This document shows positions 7,090-13,416 of a DNA stretch of 23,224 nucleotides, one piece after another. The DNA is from an uncultured Eubacteriales bacterium (GTDB taxonomy: Bacteria > Bacillota > Clostridia > Oscillospirales > Ruminococcaceae). The position numbers were made by a program, and so were the translations under genes. Under the pieces are notes generated by a model. The model saw only the letters and a list, made by a program, of their open reading frames with translations, was not told the DNA's origin and did no database searches. The stretch is taken from contig CAUHFD010000015.1 in NCBI GenBank assembly GCA_959605275.1, positions 1 through 23,224 on the forward strand, given 5' to 3'. Each line of letters starts with the position of its first letter. Positions within the stretch are counted from its first letter, which is position 1.

Positions 7090-7692
7090 ATGAAAAGAAT
7101 AGAAAAAGCAATCATTATTGCATTAATATTTTCGGTGATAGTCGGTAGCTTCTCCGCATTTGCCTCCGAATGCAACAATATCAGAGGTAGCGTTTTGCGG
7201 CTTCATATCCTTGCAAATTCCGACAGTGCAGAAGACCAGACACTGAAATTAAAAGTTCGGGATCGTATTCTTACCGAAACCGGAAATTTGTTTCAAGATG
7301 CCGGTAATTTAAGGAACGCTGAGGATAAGGTCTCAGAAAGTCTGACTTTGGTAAAACAAATTGCAGCAGACGAAATTCAAAAACAGGGCTACCATTATGA
7401 CGTAAACGCTGAACTATGTAATATGTTTTTTAATACCCGGGAATATGACGGTGTAACCTTGCCAGCCGGTCGCTACGACGCAATGCGTATTACCATCGGC
7501 GAAGCAAAAGGTCAAAACTGGTGGTGTGTTTTATATCCTCCGATGTGCATCCCGGCGGCGCAACCCACTCAAGAACTAAACGACGTATTAAATGAGTCAG
7601 AAATGGAAATCGTAACATCAGAACCGAAATATGAAATCCGCTTTGCTTGTGTTGAACTTTTTGAGCGTCTCAAAGAAGCATTAGAAAAATAG
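7090..7692 (+). CDS. spoIIR: Stage II sporulation protein R
   Basis: 200 aa. SpoIIR is made in the forespore under sigma-F and secreted to activate SpoIIGA, which processes pro-sigma-E in the mother cell. The sequence has an N-terminal signal/membrane segment (about 7-26, IIIALIFSVIVGSFSAFA), then the family hallmark VLRLHILANSDSAEDQ followed by LKLKVRDRIL, and later YDAMRITIGEAKGQNWWCVLYPP-like residues (about 145-167). Length matches the family. AAGGA stands ten bases before the ATG but inside the hairpin's right arm. No clear sigma-F promoter was found. Its presence identifies a spore former. It converges on rplL. Confidence 0.95.
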   Translation: MKRIEKAIIIALIFSVIVGSFSAFASECNNIRGSVLRLHILANSDSAEDQTLKLKVRDRILTETGNLFQDAGNLRNAEDKVSESLTLVKQIAADEIQKQGYHYDVNAELCNMFFNTREYDGVTLPAGRYDAMRITIGEAKGQNWWCVLYPPMCIPAAQPTQELNDVLNESEMEIVTSEPKYEIRFACVELFERLKEALEK

Positions 7693-7700
7693 TCGTATTA

Positions 7701-7858
7701 ATACTAAAATCTAATTGAAAGCTTTCATTCTTTCCGTTCTGAATTGCGCCAGAAAGCGTTATCCTTCTAGCTGGGCGTCAGCCCAGCGGTGTCGTCTGCC
7801 TTTTCTGACACAATTCATCCTCAGAAATCGATGAAAGCTTTCAACTAGATTTTAGTAT
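7701..7858. mobile_element. MITE-like inverted-repeat element
   Basis: 158 bases with 28-base terminal inverted repeats (7701-7728 and 7831-7858, one mismatch), outer ends TACTAAAATCTA and TAGATTTTAGTA, inner GAAAGCTTTCA on both sides. Subterminal parts also pair (GAATTG 7741-7746 with CAATTC 7811-7816; CAGAAA with TTTCTG), and the centre is GCTGGGC/GCCCAGC (7770-7787). No coding capacity. Possible TA target duplication at the tips, as for Tc1/mariner-IS630-type MITEs. Transposition is inferred; a structured RNA or bidirectional terminator is the alternative. Confidence 0.6.
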
Positions 7859-7868
7859 AAAACCATCA

Positions 7869-7906
7869 AAAAAGCGTTAGAGGGCAATTGCTCTCTAACG
7901 CTTTTT
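7869..7906 (-). terminator. Terminator of rplJ-rplL
   Basis: Near-perfect palindrome AAAAAGCGTTAGAG...CTCTAACGCTTTTT. On the minus strand it ends in a T-run 15 bases after the rplL stop; it is symmetric enough to work for spoIIR as well. Confidence 0.92.
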
Positions 7907-7921
7907 CTCTGTGAAAGTGAA

Positions 7922-8299
7922 TTACTTTAATTCTACTTTTGCGCCTGCTTCTTCCAATTTTGCTTTCATTGCCTCAGCATCAGCTTTGGAAACAGCTTCT
8001 TTAATAGTCTTCGGTGCACCGTCAACAATCTCTTTTGCTTCTTTCAAGCCGAGACCGGTAACTTCTTTAACAACCTTGATAACGCCCATTTTGCTGTCGC
8101 CAACTTCAGCGAGAACAACGTCAAACTCGGTTTTTTCTTCTTCTGCAGCAGCAGCGCCACCGGCAGCAGGAGCAGCAACTGCAACAGCAGCTGCGGATAC
8201 GCCGAATTCTTCCTCTAACGCTTTTACTAATTCAGAAAGCTCTAATACAGTAAGTGCCTTTACTTCTTCAATCATGCTCATGATTTTCTCTGAAGCCAT
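7922..8299 (-). CDS. rplL: 50S ribosomal protein L7/L12
   Basis: 125 aa. The multicopy stalk protein that recruits translation GTPases. N-terminal dimerisation helices (MASEKIMSMIEEVKALTVLE), an Ala-rich hinge (about 38-52, SAAAVAVAAPAAGGAAAAEE), and the conserved C-terminal domain with VIKVVKEVTGLGLKEAKEIV and a terminal KLEEAGAKVELK. The start is ATG 8299, seven bases after GGAGGG; the in-frame TTG at 8314 overlaps that site and is rejected. It follows rplJ in one transcript. Unusually for Firmicutes, it is followed directly by a terminator and not by rpoB. Confidence 0.98.
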   Translation of the reverse strand: MASEKIMSMIEEVKALTVLELSELVKALEEEFGVSAAAVAVAAPAAGGAAAAEEEKTEFDVVLAEVGDSKMGVIKVVKEVTGLGLKEAKEIVDGAPKTIKEAVSKADAEAMKAKLEEAGAKVELK

Positions 8300-8350
8300 A
8301 ATAATACCCTCCAATAATTTTTAATAATCAATGTGATTCAGGAAAGATGC

Positions 8351-8863
8351 TTATGCAACTTCCTCTTCTTTTTTCTTTGCAATCTGATCAATAACAACAG
8401 CAAACTTGGAAATAGTAGCATTCAAGCTGCTGAGCATTGTAGCGATAAGAACCTCTTTCGCAGGAATTTTAGCCAATGCGTTTACGGTATTGGTATCAAT
8501 CACCTTACCATCCATAAAACCGGATTTAATGGTAAACACATCACCTTTAATTGCCTCTGCATATTTTGCAAGAATCTTAGCCGCAATAATCGGATCTTCT
8601 TTGCTTACAGCCAGTGCCGTAGTACCGTGTAAGAACTCATCCCAGCCTTCTAAGCCGGCTTCTTTTGCAGCAAAGCGGAGCATCGTGTTTTTCACAACGC
8701 TGTACTCTACGCCAGCCTCTCTGAGTTCCTTTCTCAACTTTGTATCATCAGCAACATTAATACCCTTATAATCAACGAGCACGCCGGCAGCTGAAGATTT
8801 TAAAGTTTCGGTCAAATCAGCAACGATCTGTTTTTTGTTCTCTAAAACTTTTTCACTTGGCAT
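8351..8863 (-). CDS. rplJ: 50S ribosomal protein L10
   Basis: 170 aa. Stalk base protein that binds 23S rRNA and several L7/L12 dimers. Begins MPSEKVLENKKQIVADLTE, contains GVLVDYKGINVADDTKLRK-like and EYSVVKNTMLRFAAKEAG rRNA-binding segments, then a C-terminal helix for L12 binding ending in KKKEEEVA. GGAGGTG precedes the ATG with correct spacing. An L10 leader RNA and its own promoter precede the gene, so L10(L12)4 should autoregulate it. Confidence 0.98.
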   Translation of the reverse strand: MPSEKVLENKKQIVADLTETLKSSAAGVLVDYKGINVADDTKLRKELREAGVEYSVVKNTMLRFAAKEAGLEGWDEFLHGTTALAVSKEDPIIAAKILAKYAEAIKGDVFTIKSGFMDGKVIDTNTVNALAKIPAKEVLIATMLSSLNATISKFAVVIDQIAKKKEEEVA

Positions 8864-8910
8864 AAATATTCACCTCCGTATAAAATAATACGCCATCTAA
8901 AGAACCATTT

Positions 8911-8955
8911 CAGAAAAAAGGAAAGTCCTTTCTCTGCGAACCGCAAAGAAAGGAC
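8911..8955 (-). terminator. Attenuator terminator in the L10 leader
   Basis: On the minus strand, GTCCTTTCTTTGCG and CGCAGAGAAAGGAC form a 14-bp stem with one G-T pair (plus 8925-8955), followed by a T-rich run (plus 8911-8924). It lies between the L10 aptamer and the rplJ start, the normal place for the attenuator of this leader. Confidence 0.8.
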
Positions 8956-9050
8956 ACATAATACATATCAAAACATGTAAATATGCGTTTCTCCTCGGTA
9001 GGCAGTTCCTCTTTATGCCAAACGGCACCTACTGTCTTTAGACAAACAAC
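8911..9050 (-). ncRNA. Ribosomal protein L10 leader (cis-regulatory RNA)
   Basis: Minus-strand RNA between the promoter and rplJ contains the recognisable L10 leader core: CTAAAGACAGTAGGTGCCG, then GAACTGCCTACCGAGGAG, where TAGGTGCC-type and CTGCCTACCGAGG segments flank the kink-turn stem bound by L10(L12)4. The attenuator hairpin follows. Established class (L10_leader); boundaries are approximate. Confidence 0.85.
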
Positions 9051-9056
9051 AATAAT

Positions 9057-9085
9057 ATTATACTGCGCAAATTCCTATTTGTCAA
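9057..9085 (-). promoter_or_regulatory. Promoter of rplJ-rplL
   Basis: Minus strand TTGACA (plus 9080-9085), 17-base spacer, TATAAT (plus 9057-9062). Both hexamers are perfect consensus. It lies directly after the rplA stop and gives rplJL its own strong transcription start. Confidence 0.93.
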
Positions 9086-9092
9086 TATTTAT

Positions 9093-9785
9093 TTACGCAA
9101 ATTTTGCCGGATTAATTCTTACACCGGGACCCATCGTTGTAGAAATAACGCAGGACTTTACATACTGACCTTTTGCAGCTGCCGGTTTTGCTTTTACAAC
9201 GGCATCCATCAAAGTGTTGAAGTTCTGCTCCAACTTTTCCTGTCCGAAGCTGGCTTTTCCGATCGGACAGTGAATAATATTGGTTTTATCCAAACGATAT
9301 TCGATCTTACCTGCTTTTGCCTCTTTAACAGCTCTTGCCACGTCCGGTGTAACCGTTCCGGCTTTCGGCGTCGGCATCAAGCCACGCGGACCCAAAACTT
9401 TACCCAAACGACCGACAACGCCCATCATATCCGGAGAAGCGATGACAACGTCAAAATCCATCCATCCTTCGCCCTGAATTTTCTGAACCAATTCGTCGGA
9501 TCCGACATAATCAGCACCGGCTTCCTGCGCAGCAGTGATATTATCGCCTTTGGCAAAAACCAAAACTCTTACATCTTTACCAGTACCGTTCGGCAGAACA
9601 ACCGCACCGCGAACCTGTTGGTCAGCGTGACGAGAGTCTACACCCAGTCTGATATGCAATTCGACAGTTTCATCAAACTTTGCTTTCGCGGTCTGAACAG
9701 CAAGTCCAATCGCTTCGGCAGTGTCATACATTGTATTACGGTCAACCAGCTTTGCGCTGTCAACGTATTTTTTACCGTGTTTCAT
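9093..9785 (-). CDS. rplA: 50S ribosomal protein L1
   Basis: 230 aa. Mobile L1 stalk protein of the 50S subunit, binds 23S rRNA and its own mRNA. Starts MKHGKKYVDSAKLVDR and carries VELHIRLGVDSRHADQQVRG, VLPNGTGKDVRVLVFAKG, VIASPDMMGVVGRLGKVLGP with RGLMPTPKAGTVT, all L1 hallmarks, and ends STTMGPGVRINPAKF-A. The start at 9785 has GGGAGG eight bases upstream; the longer reading from 9803 is rejected. It lies 58 bases after rplK, with a stem motif in between shared with the rplK leader. Confidence 0.98.
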   Translation of the reverse strand: MKHGKKYVDSAKLVDRNTMYDTAEAIGLAVQTAKAKFDETVELHIRLGVDSRHADQQVRGAVVLPNGTGKDVRVLVFAKGDNITAAQEAGADYVGSDELVQKIQGEGWMDFDVVIASPDMMGVVGRLGKVLGPRGLMPTPKAGTVTPDVARAVKEAKAGKIEYRLDKTNIIHCPIGKASFGQEKLEQNFNTLMDAVVKAKPAAAKGQYVKSCVISTTMGPGVRINPAKFA

Positions 9786-9805
9786 TACATTTTCCTCCCT
9801 CATGA

Positions 9806-9833
9806 GTGGTTAATAGCGGATTTTTCCTCCCAC
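9806..9833 (-). promoter_or_regulatory. Candidate L1-binding leader stem before rplA
   Basis: Minus-strand RNA: GTGGGAGGA, AAAA, then TCCGCTATTAACCAC. The ends pair (GTGG/CCAC and GGA/TCC) around an asymmetric internal loop. The same two flanks occur before rplK, so this is probably the L1 autoregulation site. The assignment to L1 is from position and known autoregulation of this operon. Confidence 0.6.
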
Positions 9834-9843
9834 CAGCGGGCAA

Positions 9844-10269
9844 TTAATCGACGACTTCGATACCCATAGAACGAGCTGTACCGGCGATCATGCTCATAGC
9901 AGAGTCGATATTTGCAGCGTTCAGATCGGGCATTTTCTGTTCAGCGATTTGCTTAACCTGCTCCCTGGTAATCTTTGCAACCTTTGTTTTGTTCGGTACA
10001 CCGGAACCACTTTCGATTCCGCAAGCTTTTTTAATTAAAACAGCCGCGGGCGGTGTTTTTGTTACAAAGGTAAAGGAGCGGTCTGCGTATACAGTAATAA
10101 CAACAGGGATGATTAATCCCGCATCATTCTTTGTACGCTCATTGAATTCCTTTGTAAATGACATAATATTTACGCCGTGCTGACCTAATGCAGGACCGAC
10201 CGGCGGTGCCGGAGTAGCTTTTCCGGCAGGTATTTGCAGCTTAATAAAGCCTGTTACCTTTTGAGCCAT
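9844..10269 (-). CDS. rplK: 50S ribosomal protein L11
   Basis: 141 aa, exact usual length. Forms the GTPase-associated centre with 23S rRNA helices 43-44. MAQKVTGFIKLQIPAGKATP, PPVGPALGQHGVNIMSFTKEFN, the Pro-rich hinge TKTPPAAVLIKKA and the C-terminal rRNA-binding domain with MPDLNAANIDSAMSMIAGTA are all visible. ATG 10269 follows GGAGGTG with correct spacing; an upstream extension to 10344 would run through the leader stem and is rejected. Lies between nusG and rplA in the standard order. Confidence 0.98.
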   Translation of the reverse strand: MAQKVTGFIKLQIPAGKATPAPPVGPALGQHGVNIMSFTKEFNERTKNDAGLIIPVVITVYADRSFTFVTKTPPAAVLIKKACGIESGSGVPNKTKVAKITREQVKQIAEQKMPDLNAANIDSAMSMIAGTARSMGIEVVD

Positions 10270-10288
10270 TGTTTGCACCTCCATAATT

Positions 10289-10332
10289 GTGGTAATTGGC
10301 GGAACAGTCCTTTTTTTGCCTGTTCCTCCCAC
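10289..10332 (-). promoter_or_regulatory. Candidate L1-binding leader stem before rplK
   Basis: Minus-strand RNA: GTGGGAGGAACAG, an A-rich loop, CTGTTCCGCCAATTACCAC. It pairs GGAACAG with CTGTTCC and GTGG with CCAC, and has the same flanks as the shorter stem before rplA. It ends just before the rplK Shine-Dalgarno. Confidence 0.6.
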
Positions 10333-10398
10333 TTTCAGATTCATGAAGCAAACGCATTCAATCTATCTGACCGTCCGTATAAAACAGACATGGGTTTT

Positions 10399-10929
10399 CT
10401 AAAAATCTTTACAGGATACAACCTGATCTAAAGTCAGTTCTACCGGCGTTTCACGCCCGAACATAGACACGATAACTTTTACCAGATTCTTATCAGCGTC
10501 AACCAGTTCTACTTTTCCGATAAAATCTTTTAACGGTCCGTCAACCACCTTGACGTTGTCCCCTGCTACATAGTCTACCTCTACCTGTTTCGTATCCACG
10601 CCAAGAGCTTCAACCTCTTTATCGCTCAACGGAACCGGTTTGGAAGACGGTCCGACAAACCCGGTAACGCCGCGGATATTCCGCACAACATACCATGAAT
10701 CATCGGTCAAAATCATCTTTACGAGCACATACCCCGGAAAGATTTTTCGTTCCACTTCCTTTTTTGAACCGTCATCTTTTACTTCAACAACGGTTTCGGT
10801 AGGAACTTTAATTTCCTCAATCAAGTCATGAAGCTTGTGATTTTCAACAACCTTTTCGATATTTTGCGCCACTTTATTTTCATAACCGGAATAAGTGTGC
10901 ACAACATACCATTTTGCGGTTTCTGACAT
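10399..10929 (-). CDS. nusG: Transcription termination/antitermination protein NusG
   Basis: 176 aa. Binds RNA polymerase, affecting pausing, Rho action and coupling to translation. N-terminal NGN domain (about 3-110): AKWYVVHTYSGYENKVAQNI, FPGYVLVKMILTDDSWYVVR, GVTGFVGPSSKPVPLSD; C-terminal KOW domain (about 122-176) with GDNVKVVDGPLKDFIGKVE. The start ATG is preceded by GGAGGTATTGCAGAT. It lies 21 bases after secE, as in most bacteria. Confidence 0.98.
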   Translation of the reverse strand: MSETAKWYVVHTYSGYENKVAQNIEKVVENHKLHDLIEEIKVPTETVVEVKDDGSKKEVERKIFPGYVLVKMILTDDSWYVVRNIRGVTGFVGPSSKPVPLSDKEVEALGVDTKQVEVDYVAGDNVKVVDGPLKDFIGKVELVDADKNLVKVIVSMFGRETPVELTLDQVVSCKDF

Positions 10930-10950
10930 ATCTGCAATACCTCCGCCTGA

Positions 10951-11175
10951 TTAAGCTTTTTGGAGAAGCAACCGAATTAACAAAGTTAAAATCGAGTCAA
11001 GTCCCCATACAACAACACCCGCAATAATAATGGTAACCAAAACAACGATTGTGTTATTGATTACTTGCTTTTTGGTCGGCCAAGTGACTTTTTTGAATTC
11101 GCTTCTCAGATCTCTGAAATATGCGGCGACCTTTTTGAAAAAGCCCGGCTTTTTTTCTGCTTTAGCTTCAGCCAT
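10951..11175 (-). CDS. secE: Preprotein translocase subunit SecE
   Basis: 74 aa, the short Gram-positive form. Essential membrane subunit that clamps SecY. N-terminal amphipathic part with the conserved LRSEFKKVTWPTKKQVINNT (about 24-43), then a single membrane helix (about 44-68). AAAGGTGG stands about ten bases upstream. Located between rpmG and nusG, the standard arrangement. Confidence 0.96.
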   Translation of the reverse strand: MAEAKAEKKPGFFKKVAAYFRDLRSEFKKVTWPTKKQVINNTIVVLVTIIIAGVVVWGLDSILTLLIRLLLQKA

Positions 11176-11195
11176 GAAAAATCGACCACCTTTCG

Positions 11196-11345
11196 TTATT
11201 TCGTTTCCTTATGAAGCGTGTGTTTTCTGCAGAAACGACAATACTTGTTCATTTCCAGCCTGTCAGGATCATTTTTTTTGTTCTTCATTGTGTTGTAATT
11301 ACGCTGTTTGCACTCTGTGCAAGCCAAGGTAATCTTTACCCTCAT
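11196..11345 (-). CDS. rpmG: 50S ribosomal protein L33
   Basis: 49 aa. Contains the zinc-ribbon cysteines of the C+ form of L33: ACTECKQRNY and KYCRFCRKHTLHKETK (two CxxC pairs). MRVKITLACTECKQRNYNTM is the canonical beginning. Start ATG 11345 is preceded by GGAGGTGCCGAT; the longer reading from 11456 runs through the leader and is rejected. First gene of the rpmG-secE-nusG-rplKA transcript. Confidence 0.97.
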   Translation of the reverse strand: MRVKITLACTECKQRNYNTMKNKKNDPDRLEMNKYCRFCRKHTLHKETK

Positions 11346-11548
11346 ATCGGCACCTCCTGCATAACGGATTTGTTTCTTGCCTCCCTCGAAAAGTCCGGTT
11401 TCCCGCTCTCCATATTCATAAACAGAACTGATTCCGCCATATCCGGTATCAGCCAAAACAGCCTCCGCTTATGAATCTTTTGAATGCTCCACCGATTTTT
11501 CTGTGTAAAAAAATGCACAAAAAAATAAACCCTTTTAGAGGTATATCA

Positions 11549-11577
11549 ATTATAGCACGTCCATCGCAATACGTCAA
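11549..11577 (-). promoter_or_regulatory. Promoter of rpmG-secE-nusG-rplK-rplA
   Basis: Minus strand TTGACG (plus 11572-11577), 17-base spacer, TATAAT (plus 11549-11554). The untranslated leader to rpmG is about 200 bases; in 11346-11548 I see no gene and no clear structure. Confidence 0.9.
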
Positions 11578-11649
11578 GCGATTTTCCAATATTTATTAAA
11601 ATTTTCTGAAATTGCCTCTGTACGATATAACAGATAGAAACATTTGTAA

Positions 11650-11687
11650 GATTCATACCGAATCACCATGTCAAGTCGGTATGAATC
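11650..11687 (-). terminator. Hairpin after the lipase gene, probable terminator
   Basis: GATTCATACCGA (11650-11661) pairs perfectly with TCGGTATGAATC (11676-11687). It starts eight bases after the lipase stop on the minus strand. There is no proper T-run (TTACAAATG follows), so termination strength is uncertain. Confidence 0.5.
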
Positions 11688-11694
11688 CTGCAAA

Positions 11695-13044
11695 TCACAA
11701 CCCTCTTTGTTTGAGTCCAGCTGCCAACTGAACATAAAATTCCCGAACATCAAAATCCGGAATATTTTCTCGATTCAGGTCAATCATATCCCCGTGAGAA
11801 ATACCACGTTTGCCGTTCACGGTCAGAAAAGTATAGTCCTGTCCCCACCGAAATGATTTTTCGGACACCAAGCCGTCATTCGGTCCGTCAAAATACTTGA
11901 CCAGATGATAGGTAAAATTCAGCGGAAATTTTCCATTGGCAGCATGATTGAGTTTGGAGCCAACACTTTGACAATAAATGTTTTCGGGATAGGGCATCAT
12001 TGGATTGCGTTCGGAGCAGCTGCCGGCAGTCAAATCACGGACTGCCGCGATAAAATCCGGATGATGATCCCCAAGCTTTTTCATTGCCGCATTGTATGCT
12101 CCGGCAATACGCTGCTGCATAGATTCCGGCAGCTTATCCAGCAGGTAATCGGCAAATTCGCATCCTCTGTGCGGCGTATTGATCGTAGTGATAGAAGCCA
12201 CATAAGGCGCTGCTCCGCAGCAACTTACAGCGTATCGGCAATCCAGTCCACCCTTGGAATGAGCAATAATATTCACCTTGCCGCAGTTCGTCTGTTCCAC
12301 AATTTCCTTTATCCTTGCCGTCAACTCTTCCCCGCTGTCAGACACCGAAGCTGCCGATTCATGATTTCCGTAAAATATTTGCGCGCCGTTTTTCTCTAAT
12401 TCCTCCGGAATTCTCCCCCAATAATTCAGATATTTAAAATCCCTGAAAAAGACGCCGTGTACCAACAACAAGGGATATTTGGTCTGACAGATTTGCTCAT
12501 CATGCCGGTTGAGATTCAGTTCCGCCTTTTGTGTTTCAAAATTCACTTCTTCCGACACATTCCTGATAATGCTTGCCAAAGCAACTAAATTGGCAATCGG
12601 AATCCATCCCAATAAAATGCCGATTACTCTGTATTTGATTCCGAGCTGAATGGAAGAACAATACACACTGATGATGCCGTTCCAAAATACAACCGCTTCC
12701 GCACAGATGCAAACAACCGCGCTCCACATCCATACCGTCCACCGTGCAGGGAACAGATAAAACGCGGCGACAATATGATAAAGGACCGATATAAACGAAG
12801 ATATTAAAAACATTTTTAAGCATAACACGCCGTGATTACAAACACGTATTTGGAAACTCGGAAATTGCTTTCCAAAAAATATCGGCATAATATTAGCAAG
12901 CAAAAATGTGATTAACAGCACCGGAATCAGCCAAAACTTTCTGGTATCCTGTATCAACCAAAAACAATTTACCGAAAAAGTAACCAGCAAGATATTAAAT
13001 AGAAGCATTATTGTTTTCACTAATGATTTTTGGGATTTTTTCAT
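11695..13044 (-). CDS. Membrane-anchored alpha/beta hydrolase (lipase/esterase-like)
   Basis: 449 aa. The N-terminal third (about 1-165) has several hydrophobic helices, including LLFNILLVTFSVNCFWLI and FWLIPVLLITFLLANIM. The C-terminal part is an alpha/beta hydrolase: YPLLLVHGVFFRD oxyanion region, nucleophile elbow VNIIAHSKGGLDCRYA (AHSKGG, catalytic Ser), INTPHRGCEFADYL typical of lipases/PGAP1-like esterases, a probable catalytic Asp in DGPNDGLVS and His in KRGISHGDM. Likely hydrolyses a lipid or ester near the membrane; substrate unknown. ATG 13044 is chosen because the longer reading (13161) begins upstream of the promoter; GGAAGGGG lies 12 bases before this ATG. Confidence 0.85.
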   Translation of the reverse strand: MKKSQKSLVKTIMLLFNILLVTFSVNCFWLIQDTRKFWLIPVLLITFLLANIMPIFFGKQFPSFQIRVCNHGVLCLKMFLISSFISVLYHIVAAFYLFPARWTVWMWSAVVCICAEAVVFWNGIISVYCSSIQLGIKYRVIGILLGWIPIANLVALASIIRNVSEEVNFETQKAELNLNRHDEQICQTKYPLLLVHGVFFRDFKYLNYWGRIPEELEKNGAQIFYGNHESAASVSDSGEELTARIKEIVEQTNCGKVNIIAHSKGGLDCRYAVSCCGAAPYVASITTINTPHRGCEFADYLLDKLPESMQQRIAGAYNAAMKKLGDHHPDFIAAVRDLTAGSCSERNPMMPYPENIYCQSVGSKLNHAANGKFPLNFTYHLVKYFDGPNDGLVSEKSFRWGQDYTFLTVNGKRGISHGDMIDLNRENIPDFDVREFYVQLAAGLKQRGL

Positions 13045-13120
13045 GATTATGACAATCCCCTTCCAAATATGATGTCCTTTAAAATCAAACCAAATGTTTG
13101 CAAAAATGACTGTTATGATT

Positions 13121-13149
13121 ATTATACACGAAACATCCAAAATTGTCCA
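13121..13149 (-). promoter_or_regulatory. Promoter of the lipase-like gene
   Basis: Minus strand TGGACA (plus 13144-13149), 17-base spacer, TATAAT (plus 13121-13126). The -35 element is part of the first of two 21-bp direct repeats. Confidence 0.75.
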
Positions 13150-13170
13150 CAAAACATCCAAAATTGTCCA
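13131..13170. repeat. Two 21-bp-period direct repeats over the lipase promoter
   Basis: AAACATCCAAAATTGTCCA occurs at 13131-13149 and again at 13152-13170, identical over 19 bases with a period of 21 (two helical turns). They cover the -35 element and the bases just upstream, as an activator site would. Confidence 0.8.
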
Positions 13171-13239
13171 GTTTTCACGATTGCCGAAATACTTTGGCGC
13201 CCGCTTTCTTGATATTTTTCATAATTGTTGACAAAACGG

Positions 13240-13268
13240 TTGTTTTTCATAAAAAGAAGTATTATAAT
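13240..13268 (+). promoter_or_regulatory. Promoter of the small protein-gltX operon
   Basis: TTGTTT (13240-13245), 17-base spacer, TATAAT (13263-13268). The leader to 13416 contains ATCAAAAC/GTTTTGAT (about 13304-13322) and CGTGTC/GACACG (about 13374-13395) hairpins and nothing else I can name. Confidence 0.6.
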
Positions 13269-13416
13269 AAAAAGCAAAGTAGCACTATCGCCTGCGGCGG
13301 TCATCAAAACAGCGTTTTGATCAATTTATGTTAATAAACATGATTGCAAAAACTGAATACGGATAGTTACGATCGTGTCTGCATGCGCTGACACGGATGA
13401 AAGGATGTGTCTGTCT

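Noticed and set aside
8932..8955. GGTTCG-containing stem that resembles a tRNA T-arm on the minus strand
   Set aside because: No acceptor, D or anticodon arms surround it; it is the loop of the L10 leader attenuator.
13045..13161. 39-codon N-terminal extension of the lipase-like gene
   Set aside because: It would start upstream of the -10 and within the direct repeats; the promoter requires a start downstream, at 13044.
13131..13170. Direct repeats read as a small CRISPR array
   Set aside because: The units are two only, 19 identical bases with two-base separation, no spacers of normal length and no cas genes nearby.
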